Below, piece by piece: positions 1 through 8,913 of a DNA stretch of 64,000 bases. Origin of the DNA: Bedellia somnulentella. Lineage: Eukaryota > Arthropoda > Insecta > Lepidoptera > Bedelliidae. Position numbers and translations under genes: made by a program. The first letter of the stretch is position 1. Every line of letters starts with the position of its first letter. The notes beneath the pieces are model-generated. The model searched no databases. It saw only the letters and a program-made list of their open reading frames with translations, and had not been told where the DNA came from. The DNA lies in assembly GCA_963576735.1 (NCBI GenBank), contig OY755177.1:9052001-9116000 (forward strand). The letters are read 5' to 3'.

Positions 1-10
1 CGGTATACTA

Positions 11-620
11 ATGGATGGTGAACTCCGGTTCGAAAATCACGTTTTGTCTGTAGTTAGTAACTGCTTCTATCGCCTTAAGGTTCTTTATAATATACGCGAC
101 TACCTGAGTGTGGATTTGCGTGTTCACCTCTGTGAGTCGCTGGTATTATCGAGATTAAACTACTGTGATGTGGTTTATGGCAGCTGCATTCTTGGTCGTA
201 CACAAAGGCTGATACAGCGTGTGCAAAACGCATGCGCACGTTTTTGTTTTCGCATCCCTCCTCGTTCCCATATCACGCCGTATTTGGACGATGCAAAGCT
301 ATTGAATATGCAGGGCCGTAGACGATTACATCTTTCCACTCTTCTGTTCGGTGTAGTTAGGCTGGAATCGCCCACTTATTTGCATAAAAAACTGCAATGG
401 TCAAAAAGTGACTACCAGTTTAAAATTAGAGCGATCTTGCCAATGCCCGGTGGCGTTTCGGGGTAGCTTTAGATTTGCAGCGTCCAAGTGCTGGAATGAT
501 ATTCCACCACCTATACGTGCTGTGACCAGTAGGGAAACTTTTAGGCGTAAGCTTAGAGATTACTTGCTGGCACAGCAAAACCCATCCCGCAATGTCCTAC
601 CTGCAGATTCCCGTTTATGA
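11..620 (+). pseudogene. non-LTR retrotransposon, C-terminal end of reverse transcriptase (frameshifted)
   Basis: An open frame from about 11 to 466 reads as the thumb and C-terminal region of a jockey/CR1-type RT. It has the typical 'SRLNYCDVVYG' block, a helical 'RLIQRVQNACARF' block and an arginine-rich 'GRRRLHLSTLLFG' stretch. Near 430-450 the similarity moves to another frame, which ends at 620 with the usual LINE ending 'FAASKCWNDIPPPIR...FRRKLRDYLL'. One indel therefore breaks the gene. The RT catalytic motifs lie left of the window edge or are lost. It is a dead fragment; the assignment to a LINE is firm, the exact clade is not. Confidence 0.75.
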
Positions 621-943
621 TTATGATTATGTTTTTATATCTTTTTATGCCTATAAATCATTACATGTATCATATCACTATGTTATGTCATATATATGTG
701 TGTGTATATATATGTGTATGTGTGTTTATATATATGTGTATATATTTCGGTTATCTTATAGTGCGATAGTTATATATTTGTATTCTATATCTGTATATTT
801 TTATTCTACAATTATTATTTATCTTTGTTTATTTAGTATATACAGTTGTCAATTATGTTGTTTAAATTTGTATAAACTTTTTGTGTACCTATATGTCCAA
901 TTATCTGTTCCGTATGGTGTAATGCTCGCAATGTCACTTGAGT
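621..943 (+). other. AT-rich tail with TA/TG microsatellite
   Basis: No gene is seen. The stretch follows the LINE stop codon and is probably its 3' UTR or flank. Positions about 690-745 are an imperfect TA/TG microsatellite. The open frame crossing it is low-complexity (Y, I, C, V rich) and is not credible protein. Confidence 0.4.
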
Positions 944-1009
944 CGGTGCTGACTGAAAATCAGTGTTGTGAGCTTCCAAAGCTCACAACGTAATGCTGAG
1001 GCAGCACCG
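944..1009 (+). other. nested hairpin, possibly LINE 3' RNA structure
   Basis: An outer 8-bp stem (CGGTGCTG at 944-951 with CAGCACCG at 1002-1009) encloses an 11-bp perfect stem (GTTGTGAGCTT 965-975 with AAGCTCACAAC 979-989, loop CCA). It lies about 330 bp after the LINE stop, where non-LTR elements often keep the structured RNA read by their RT. The structure is seen; the role is inferred. Confidence 0.45.
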
Positions 1010-1731
1010 TTTCGCTGTGCAGAGGCCTTGCCTATTAAGGTGCCGTTAGTGCAGCGAACAGAGTTTTTGAAACATTATAATGCGTATGTTTATAACAATA
1101 TGGTTTTGAAAAAAATACATCAAAATCTTGAGGCTTTTCTGCTGTAAAATTGGCGATTCGAAACATGATTAATACATTTTCGCTCGATAGAAAAAAATCG
1201 CCAACATACCTCTAATTACACTCTTTAAAATGGTTTTATATTTTGTTTATTTTACCTACTTACATATAACTTGCATCATAATTTGAGCATTTGTATTTCT
1301 AATAATAATTGGCGATCAGTTTTCTTTTTTAATAAATTCAATAAAACAAACATTTTAAAAACATCGATATTCGCAGTCCTACTCGTGCCCGAGCGCTGCC
1401 CGCCGCCCGCTCAGTGCTCGGCGAGCTGCTTTAGGGGATGGACCTATGTCGCGCGCGCCTTGTGTTACAGATCTTACAATTTACGCGCGTGCGGCGCCGT
1501 TAGTGTGCGAGTGACCTATCTGTATACGATGCGCGTCAATGTAGGCGTGAGAGTGACCGTGCGTACGGTTAGCATTAGCAAATATAAAATAATTCATTCA
1601 ATTCATAGATTGCACTCATTTTTATATTTTATTGTTTAATTTATTAGGAGGGAAAAAGAACAAAACCGTTAAAGTAACTTCTAATTTCAATTAATAATAT
1701 TAAATAGTTACAGGTGTAAACTGAAAATTAT
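1010..1731. other. unassigned stretch with a GC-rich patch
   Basis: No gene recognised. The part around 1385-1560 is strongly GC- and CpG-rich against AT-rich surroundings and has an open frame (1271-1639) without recognisable domains. It could be the 5' end of an old LINE or LTR element. Confidence 0.3.
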
Positions 1732-1968
1732 GTACATACATATACTCACGGCTATAAATCCCTTAACGGGATAGCCAGAGCTTTGGAATGAGAAATTCCT
1801 CAGCCACTTTAGGAAGTTGATTTGGGAAAAGATAGTAATAATATATGATTTCGGTGACGGTTTTCCAATTACATCGCCCCAAAAATCACTTAAAAAGCCC
1901 CTATACCCTTAGTCGCCTCTTACGATCACGGGTAGAAATGGGGTAGTGTTATTCTAAGCCGACACGAC
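1732..1968 (-). repeat. SINE A copy (TATG-tailed family)
   Basis: Tail (acatacatatactcacgg) at the left, then the 'ccagagct', 'cctcagccacttt', 'catcgcccc' and 'agtcgcctcttac' blocks, and the head 'ctaagccgacac' at the right. This is the same unit as the well-delimited copies at 58420 and 58716, in reverse orientation. Confidence 0.8.
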
Positions 1969-2048
1969 AAAAGTTATGAAATTATCACTGTAATAATTTT
2001 GTTAAACTGACAGGGGTAGACAAATCTATCGTATCATTATATTTTATA

Positions 2049-2402
2049 CGACGACGACATGATAGTCCAGTGGGTAGAACACCCGCCCGAAAACAGAAGG
2101 GCGTGAGTTCCAATCCTAGGTCGGGCCTACACCAATTTGTTTTTTCTAAAGTCATATGTGTGGTTAATTTATCATGGTTGTTAACGGTGAGGGAAAACAT
2201 CGTGAGGAAACCCACATGGCTGAGTTGTACTTAGTCATGTGACATTCGTACAAAACGGCGATAGGCCTGCCCCCTATCACGTGAGTACACTGTCTAAGCA
2301 AAAACCTTCTCTGGACACTAGATGGCGCTGCCATGAGAGTCAGAAGTATTGGTACCTCTGCCAACCCCTTCGGGGATAAACGGCGTGAACGTTTATGTTA
2401 TG
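2049..2402 (+). mobile_element. tRNA-headed SINE B, full copy
   Basis: The head resembles a tRNA: A-box-like 'TAGTCCAGTGGGTAGAAC' and B-box-like 'GAGTTCCAATCC'. The body ends at a TTATG-type tail (gaacgtttatgttatg). It is flanked by the 12-bp repeat TTATATTTTATA at 2037-2048 and 2403-2414, a duplication of the size expected for LINE-driven retroposition, although its AT composition makes it less decisive. Other copies are near 6438, 15240 and 44530. Confidence 0.75.
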
Positions 2403-2459
2403 TTATATTTTATATTGTAAACGGCCATGGTAGAAACTATTTTTGAAATTGATAACCTA

Positions 2460-2621
2460 GGGTAAGCGATACAGTTTTCGTCACCCTGACTGTTATAACC
2501 ATTCGTAAATATTTTAGAAAGAAAATGTAAATAATCATAAACAAATGTCCGAACCCATACCATAGAAAATATTTGCGAGTGGCTAAAACTGTCGAGTTGA
2601 CAATAACTGTATTGCTTACCC
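2460..2621. mobile_element. short MITE with TA target site (Tc1/mariner-like)
   Basis: Terminal inverted repeats start GGGTAAGC and end GCTTACCC and continue imperfectly for about 65 bp, so the element is nearly two inverted arms. TA dinucleotides flank it at 2458-2459 and 2622-2623. It is 162 bp long and has no coding capacity. The Tc1/mariner assignment rests only on the TA duplication. Confidence 0.65.
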
Positions 2622-2623
2622 TA

Positions 2624-3256
2624 CTGTATGTTTTTAAAACGCGCGCACGCGGCGTCGCGTCGAGGAGACGGCCGCTCGATCGGCGCGTAGGCGCTTCCCC
2701 GCGCCCGCGGGGGCAGCACCCCCTCAGATGATATTTTTCGCTGAACCAACGGCGCCTTAAATATTATATTTGAATGTTTTTTTTCTTGTTTACTTTTGTT
2801 ATCTAGCTTTGAGAATTGAATGATGTGTTGTTTTTTATTTACTTTTTCTCTATTAATGTTATTTTTCCATGTTCTGTACAGCGAATAAATGTCTCTCTTT
2901 CTTTCTCTTTCTTTCTTTCTTTAAAAAAATATATAATATGAGTAATTTGCTGCTTACTTGGTTGACACTCGTTATTTTACTTCACTGGAAGCGTATTCAT
3001 TATTTTCCTCAAAAAGCCAGCAATTTCAGCTTTGTAAAAACATGTGCGTTGAGTACACACGCCTGTCGCACTTATGATTTACAATTATATTGTCGGCATA
3101 AAAGCTTCCATAGATGATGTTATTTGTTCTTTTTTCAACGAAGGCAATTCGCATGGATGGATCAATAAGAAATGAATGGCTTAAAAATGTGACTCAAATA
3201 TATTTTTGATTCATTTTCATTGAGTACACAACGAATGGCAGGTCCCAACAAAAGGC
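2624..3256. other. GC-rich patch, then CTTT microsatellite; no gene
   Basis: Positions about 2640-2730 are very GC-rich (gcgcgc and ccgcgg runs). The remainder is T-rich, contains an 'aataaatg' polyA-like signal near 2884 and ends in a CTTT microsatellite (about 2896-2922). It may be the 3' end of a LINE or old gene. Nothing else recognised. Confidence 0.3.
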
Positions 3257-3820
3257 ATGACAAGACACAGAACAGGGAATGATTTTTGCAGCGCATTAGA
3301 TAATATGGTTCAGCCCACTTTTGCTTACAATAGAGGTGTGTCGACTCAGAGGACTTTAGTCTTCTCCGATTCTCTTGGTGTTAACATTGGCTATCATTTA
3401 AACAAAGAATTAGACCAATGTATATTAAATACTTGTATGCCCGGAGCAAGTTTCTCTCAAATAATAAATTCTATTTTAAAATCACAATATGACTCCAATA
3501 CTACTTTAGTTATTTTAATTGGTTCAAGTAACATGGTAAATCCAAGTGACTTGAAGAAATCATTTGAGAAGTTGGTTAATTTAAATGTAAGAAAAATAAT
3601 TATAAGTGACTTCCTATATTCCAAGCATCTTAGCTATAAGGTTAATACTAGGATTTATAAATTAAATATGTTACTTTATAATTTGACTTTGGAATATAAG
3701 CAAAAAAATGTTAATTTTAATATAAATAATTATATTAAGAAACCATTAATGACTAAAAGTACCTTGAAAGTACCTGAACATTTTAAAAAACGTCTAGCTA
3801 TGTTAATAAATAAAGGAAAG
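3257..3820 (+). pseudogene. LINE ORF1 fragment with SGNH-esterase-like fold
   Basis: The open frame contains 'TLVFSDSLGVNIGYHL' (a GDS-like nucleophile block), 'CMPGASFSQIINSI' (a conserved Gly block) and 'TLVILIGSSNM' (GxSN-like block), the order expected of SGNH/GDSL hydrolase domains. Such domains occur in ORF1 of several insect jockey/CR1-like LINEs, where they are thought to act in RNP handling. The final ~22 codons of the frame are read through the adjacent tRNA-like palindrome and are not native. No RT follows, so this is an isolated ORF1 piece cut at its 3' side. The SGNH reading is by motif only; a catalytic His block is not evident. Confidence 0.55.
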
Positions 3821-3967
3821 AAAAATTTCGACACAGGCGGGAATCGAACCCGCGACCTCGGGTATACGCCCCGACGTGTCAATAATTGACACGGTGGCTC
3901 AATTGGCAGAGCGTCGGGGCGTATACCCGAGGTCGCGGGTTCGATTCCCGCCTGTGTCGAAATTTTT
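3821..3967. repeat. tRNA-like perfect palindrome (family E, copy 1)
   Basis: Two 55-bp perfectly inverted arms (3821-3875 and 3913-3967) face each other across a 37-bp centre. The right half, 3888-3958, folds as a tRNA cloverleaf: 7-bp acceptor stem (one G-T), D arm GCTC/GAGC, anticodon stem TCGGG/CCCGA, T arm GCGGG/CCCGC with loop TTCGATT. The anticodon would be GTA, but position 33 is C instead of the near-invariant U, and sibling copies have a broken anticodon stem. It is therefore called a tRNA-like repeat, not a working tRNA-Tyr. Siblings: 12740 and 40878. Confidence 0.7.
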
Positions 3968-4170
3968 CTTTTCTTTATTTATTAGTAATAATCCCCACAT
4001 GAGGTTTTCATGAACAAAAAGATTTAAATTGTCTAGCTATGTTATTAAATTTTTGAACAAAAAAAAGTGTAGGTGTTTTACGAAAGATCGCTTGAATTCA
4101 AAATTTGAATAGTGCTTTGATAACGGTAGCAGCGACGGCGGTGGCAGTTAAAAACAGCGTAGATGTACTA

Positions 4171-4217
4171 ATGCGCATGCGTTACTCACACCGAACGTGT
4201 GAGTAACGCATGCGCAT
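4171..4217. repeat. 21-bp perfect hairpin
   Basis: Arms 4171-4191 and 4197-4217 are exact reverse complements (left arm begins atgcgcatgcgtt), with loop CGAAC. It is GC-rich against AT-rich flanks and contains alternating purine-pyrimidine 'atgcgcatgcg'. Function unknown. Confidence 0.75.
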
Positions 4218-4595
4218 GCATGCTTGGAAGGATGCAGCGATTGGTTGAAAACTCGTAGTCTGCCGCAGTGACCTTTGAGTTGCTACGATTTAGCTACGGC
4301 GATATTTTGCGTCTATGTCTGCTCTCGCGTCGCTCGTGTCTAGCACCGGTTCTCGTTTTCGCGCCGAAACAGCTGATCACTGTCCACTTTTTATGAATAT
4401 TGCCGTTAACGAATTTTAATTTCACTTTTAAATGATTGATAAGTGTTTTTCTTTTCGTTTCTAAACTTAAGATAATAAAACTGCAAGTCTTAATTGAACT
4501 TAGGTATAACTTTCAGTGCAATAATCCAAGTATTTACTAGGTAAACTGAATATAATAACGGGAGCAATTTAAAAAGATGTAACTTAGCGCGGGTA
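4218..4595. other. unassigned, CpG-containing stretch
   Basis: No gene recognised. It starts with a CCAAT-type inverted box (gattggttg near 4239) and several CpGs (about 4260-4370), then turns AT-rich. It could be an old promoter or the 5' region of an element; nothing shows which. Confidence 0.25.
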
Positions 4596-4960
4596 ATGAG
4601 ATATAAGTCATACATACATCAGTCAGCCATACAAAATAGGTTCATGCGCAAGGCGGTAGGGGCGCCTTGGTACGTTAGGAACTATGATCTCCACAGTGAC
4701 TTAAAACTCAATACAATCAAGGATCACTTCGAAGAAATCTCACGTAGATACTTTGATAGGATCCCTGATCACCCCATCCCCTTACTCAGAGCATCGCTCG
4801 ACTACACTATCTCACCGGATGTCGGAACTCGAGAGAGAAGCCCTCGTAGCGTGCTCTGGGATCCCAACGACCCGCGAGCTTAAGGCCTCAGAGGCCACCA
4901 GCGCTCACGGTCAAAGAACATACTACTCCAGACACCGACCTCGCCGGTGAGGTCGAAGAA
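4596..4960 (+). pseudogene. jockey-type LINE, extreme C-terminus of ORF2
   Basis: The frame begins 'MRYKSYIHQSAIQNRFMRKA', followed by 'GAPWYVRNYDLHSDLKLNTI', the conserved block just before the end of jockey-clade reverse transcriptases ('QN..LR...GAPWYVRN..LH.DL'). The first stop in frame is at 4881-4883. Only the last ~95 residues remain, as in a 5'-truncated copy. The GC-richer sequence to about 5180 is probably its 3' UTR. Confidence 0.75.
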
Positions 4961-5185
4961 CCCCAAATTAGAACCTCCCTTGCCGTGCCACTGGCATAGG
5001 CCTCCCGAAGGACGCAAGAGTTCGCACTGTATGACATAAGCCTCCCGCTTGGTCACCTTGTTAGGGCTCTTTTCTCCTTCTATCCGATTTAGCCTAGGTT
5101 CACTCCTTCGCCCCGCATGGGCGGCCCTCTGCCCGGCACACATAAGGTCATGGTGGAGCCACACAGGCCACAGGGCCAGCAACAA

Positions 5186-5623
5186 CCAATCCTTTCGAAA
5201 ATAAAAGAAAACTTTTGTGACAGTTCGAAGTCTCTGTCATCTGAGCTATTATATTACAATTACAGTTTATTATAGAACTGCTATCTATGACTGATTGGCT
5301 ACAAACTCTCACACAATCACCAACGGTCAGTGTAGGGGGCAGCTCCGGGGCGCCGCCGCATCGTAAAATTACTATCTGAGTCTGTACTTACTAAAGATAT
5401 TCTCATTTCTAATCATAGAAACTTGTAACAAAATGGTTTGTTTCATTATTCTATTAAACAATTAAAAAGAGTTTTGAATCAAAAAACGAAGGGGTTGAAA
5501 TATCAAGTACAGATATTTTATTATAGATATTTTTGACATTTCTGAAATTTTAAACTTGATGCGATTGACTGTTATAACCACTACAAAAAGGAATATATGA
5601 AATTCAACTATTAATCATTCATG
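5186..5623. other. no gene seen
   Basis: AT-rich apart from a GC patch near 5325-5360 (gggggcagctccggggcgcc). No coding or repeat signal identified. Confidence 0.3.
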
Positions 5624-5820
5624 AGTATATACACACGGCTATAAATCCCAAAAAAGGGTAGTCATAGCTTCAGGGATAGTAATTCTTTATCTACTTTTGG
5701 AAGTTGATTGGGGAAAGGTAGTCAAATGGGTCTCGAACTGCATCGCCCAGGAATCACTTAAAAAGCCTCAATGTTCTTTAGATCCTTTACGACGACCGAC
5801 TGCGGGAATTTAAATATAAA
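5624..5820 (-). repeat. SINE A copy, diverged
   Basis: Recognised by 'tatacacacggctataaatccc', 'cttttggaagttgattggggaaa', 'catcgcccaggaatcactta' and 'tttacgac'. The head end is worn away. Confidence 0.65.
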
Positions 5821-5896
5821 AAATAGAAGTTAGGATAGTGTTTAAGTATTTTGGATGTAAACCGGATGCAAAAAATGTAGTCCACGCTGGCAAAAA

Positions 5897-6850
5897 TACA
5901 GACGGAAATATTCTTCATAAAATTATCTCAAAAAAAATCCGCAACAGTATATGTCTATCTTTTATGGTTGACTCAGAATAACACGTGTAATTCCTGATAG
6001 CTTAGCAGTTCGGAACATTCTGGTTATATTTGTTTACTCTTACGTTTGTAAAACTCTCACTCATCCCTAATTTAAAAAAGGTAACATTATTACCTATTCA
6101 ATAAAAAAAGAATCATAGAAATCGGTAGAGAAACACCGAAATGAGACATAAAATAAGCCATCGCGCCCGTGATTAAAACCAAATCTTTACTAATTTACAT
6201 ATAACATACTAGATGGCGCCAGTAATTGCATCCTCATCACGAAATGGTTTTTTTTTAGATTGTTATAAATACTTCATAGCGTTTTATTCCAAAATTGGCT
6301 ATTAAACGGAAATACTGAACCGTTCATAAAAGTGCATTCAAAATCAACAAACTACACTGTTCGGGGAGTGCTATAAATTTAATAAATTGAAAACATTGCG
6401 TTAAACACAATGCTTGAGCAGTGACTGAAGAAAGTAATAACATAACATAAACGTTCACGCCGAATATCCCCGAAGGGGTTGGCAGAGGTACTAATACTTC
6501 TGAACATCACGTGACTTTGTCACCTGGTGTTCAGAGTACCCACGTTTTGCATGGACAGTGTACTCACGTGATAGGGGGCAGGCCTATCGCTGTTTTGTAC
6601 GAATACACTGTCACATGACTAAGTACAACTCAGCCATGTGGGTTTCCTCACGATGTTTTCCCTCACCGTTAACAACCATGATAAATTAACCACACATATG
6701 TCTTTAGAAAAGACAAATTGGTGTAGGCCCGACGCAGGATTTGAACACTAGTCGTTTGCACGATAACCGAGTGTTCTACCCATTGGGCTATCACGGTTGT
6801 TGAAGAAAGTAACCTCAGATATTTAAAAAACAACTCTACCCGTGCGAAGC
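5897..6850 (+). mobile_element. non-autonomous Helitron C, copy 1 (both ends incomplete)
   Basis: Matches copies at 8059 and 20678 from 'gacggaaatattcttcat' through 'ggttgactca', 'actagatggcgcc' and 'gagcagtgactgaag' to 'ctacccgtgcgaagc'. The 5' part with the TCTG microsatellite is missing and the 3' end stops inside the terminal hairpin, so the CTAG end is lost. A SINE B (6438-6800) splits it. Confidence 0.7.
6438..6800 (-). mobile_element. SINE B inserted in Helitron C1
   Basis: The tail (cataacataaacgttcacg) is at the left and the tRNA-like head (reverse of gtgatagcccaatgggtagaac) at the right. It is bounded by a perfect 12-bp duplication TGAAGAAAGTAA at 6426-6437 and 6801-6812. Removing the element restores the Helitron sequence seen uninterrupted at 10410 and 22090. 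Confidence 0.85.
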
Positions 6851-7158
6851 TTCTTAATAAGACATGATGTAAATAAAGAAAGAAAGTAGTTGATAATTAC
6901 CCACTATAAAAAATGACACATTAACAATGAGGTAACACAAAAGATTGCTCATATTCAAACCCAAAATTAGAGACTTAAAGTAAATTGTGACAAGATAAGT
7001 AGAAATGGATAATTTCTTTACCGCTAGTAAAAGACAAGGAACAAAGCTAGTGTAAATGTAAGCATGAGTTGCAATAAATATATCGCGCAGCGGATTGTTA
7101 TAAATAGAAATAATTACATGTGGAACAGCAATAAGTTGCTAACTCATGTCCCGGAGTA
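6851..7158. other. no gene seen
   Basis: AT-rich with an 'aataaagaaagaaag' run at the left. Nothing recognised. Confidence 0.3.
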
Positions 7159-7168
7159 ATCAATTACC

Positions 7169-7774
7169 GTTTGTTTCCGTTGGGTCCCGCGTTTTGGTCC
7201 CAATTGAATTTTACCGTTGGGTCCTGAAAATATTAAATTTGTACTTCGGTTGTATCCCACATTCTTAAAATTCCTAAGTGTTGCCGTTGGATCTCAAAAA
7301 CTATTGCCTTCGGGTCACAAATTCTTATAAACTGATGAAAAAAGGTACTTTCAAAAACAAAAATTATTAGTATAATTTGGAGGGTACGTTTGAAAATGTC
7401 AAACAAATATAGATTATTTTCATCAGTACGTCTTTCTATTTACAAGTGTAAACATCACATAGAGTTCACTTAGTTGTTATTGTTAACTTTTTTACGTACG
7501 TTTATCTTAGTAGTGAACATGCTAGTTGCACAGTGTTAGGATTATACGCTAATGACCAAAATGTTTATAGTCATGGAAGAATTTATGGATAGAGTATGTG
7601 ATACAACAATAAAAAAATAAAGAAAAATCTGTAGGTCTTCGTTTAAAAAGCTTCAAGTTTAGAGTATTTGAAATAAGTGTGAGTAATTTTGCTTAGAAAT
7701 AAAATATGTACAAATCAAATTTTGCTTGTTTTACTAATACGTTATATCATGCCATTACATTGCATTTTAAATGT

Positions 7775-7820
<46 letters not shown>

Positions 7821-7948
7821 TTTTCTTTTCTAGAATACATAAATATGATTGATGTGGGATACCAAGATAATACAAAATTAATATTTGTGGGGCCCAACGG
7901 CAATACAAAGAATGCGGGACTAAAAAGTGGGACCTAACGGATATAAAC
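7169..7948. mobile_element. TIR element with 10-bp target duplication (MULE-like candidate)
   Basis: Left end GTTTGTTTCCGTTGGGTCCC and right end (reverse strand) GTTTATATCCGTTAGGTCCC form inverted repeats of about 40 bp. The flanks are a perfect 10-bp direct repeat ATCAATTACC at 7159-7168 and 7949-7958. Behind the left end, variants of 'ccgttgggtcc' recur about five times (7176-7310), and again near the right end. It is 780 bp, non-coding, and contains a GA microsatellite (about 7782-7814). A 9-10-bp duplication fits Mutator-like elements best; this is inferred. Confidence 0.7.
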
Positions 7949-8177
7949 ATCAATTACCAAGACTCGCGGTGCGTCACTCTATCTATATTCGAATCTCATT
8001 AAAAGTGCCTGTTTTGTTTTTACTTTATCTTATACAAACCACTTTATATTTTTCTATATCTATACTTATAATAAATCTGTAGAGAGGTCAATTCTGTACA
8101 TGAAATATATTTTCAAAATAACTATCAGGTGATGATTAGGGATCGATACTGATGCCAAAAATGCAATCAGTAAAATT

Positions 8178-8235
<58 letters not shown>

Positions 8236-8913
8236 GGTTTGTATGTTCCTTATGGAAACAAAAACTACTCGACGGATTTTAACGAAACTTGGTACAATTA
8301 TTCTTCATACTCCTGCACAGGTTTTTGTATACTTTCCAACAGAGTAGTAAAGGGGAATTTTGGGAAATCTTGGAAAAACGGGACAAGTTACTCCATTCTT
8401 TAAACTTCCGTCGCGTGTGCAGCCTTAATGGTTAAAGTTACATAAAATGTATGTATGGAGGAAAAAATCTTCATAAAATTTTCTAAAAAAAAATGTTCAA
8501 CAGCATATGTCTATCTTTTTTGGTTGACTCACAATATCACGTGTAACTCCTGATAGCTTAGTAGTTCGGAGTATTCTGATTATATTTGTTTAATCTTACG
8601 TTTATAATACTCTCACTCATCCCTAATTTAAAAAAGGTAACATTATTACCTATTCAATAAAAAAAATATCATAGAAATCAGTAGAGAAACAGCGAAATTA
8701 CACATGCAATAAGCCATCGCTCGCGCCCGTGACCAAAACCAAATAATTAATAATTTACATATTAAATACTAGATGGCGCCAGTAGTTGTAGTTGTTATAG
8801 TGCTTCATTGCGTTTTACTCAACTCAACTTCAACTCATTCTAAAAATTAGTTAATGTTCGAAAATACTAAACCGTTCATATGAGCGCTTTCACAGAAATC
8901 ACAAAGCTACACT

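Noticed and set aside
592..993. 133-residue open frame
   Set aside because: Low-complexity Y/I/C/V composition over TA/TG microsatellite DNA.
3888..3959. tRNA-Tyr (GTA) gene
   Set aside because: The cloverleaf fits, but C at position 33, no intron, and near-copies with broken anticodon stems in palindromic repeats point to a repeat.
8152..8403. 83-residue frame with repeated SVCL
   Set aside because: Produced by the TCTG microsatellite inside a non-coding Helitron; the same happens at 20802.
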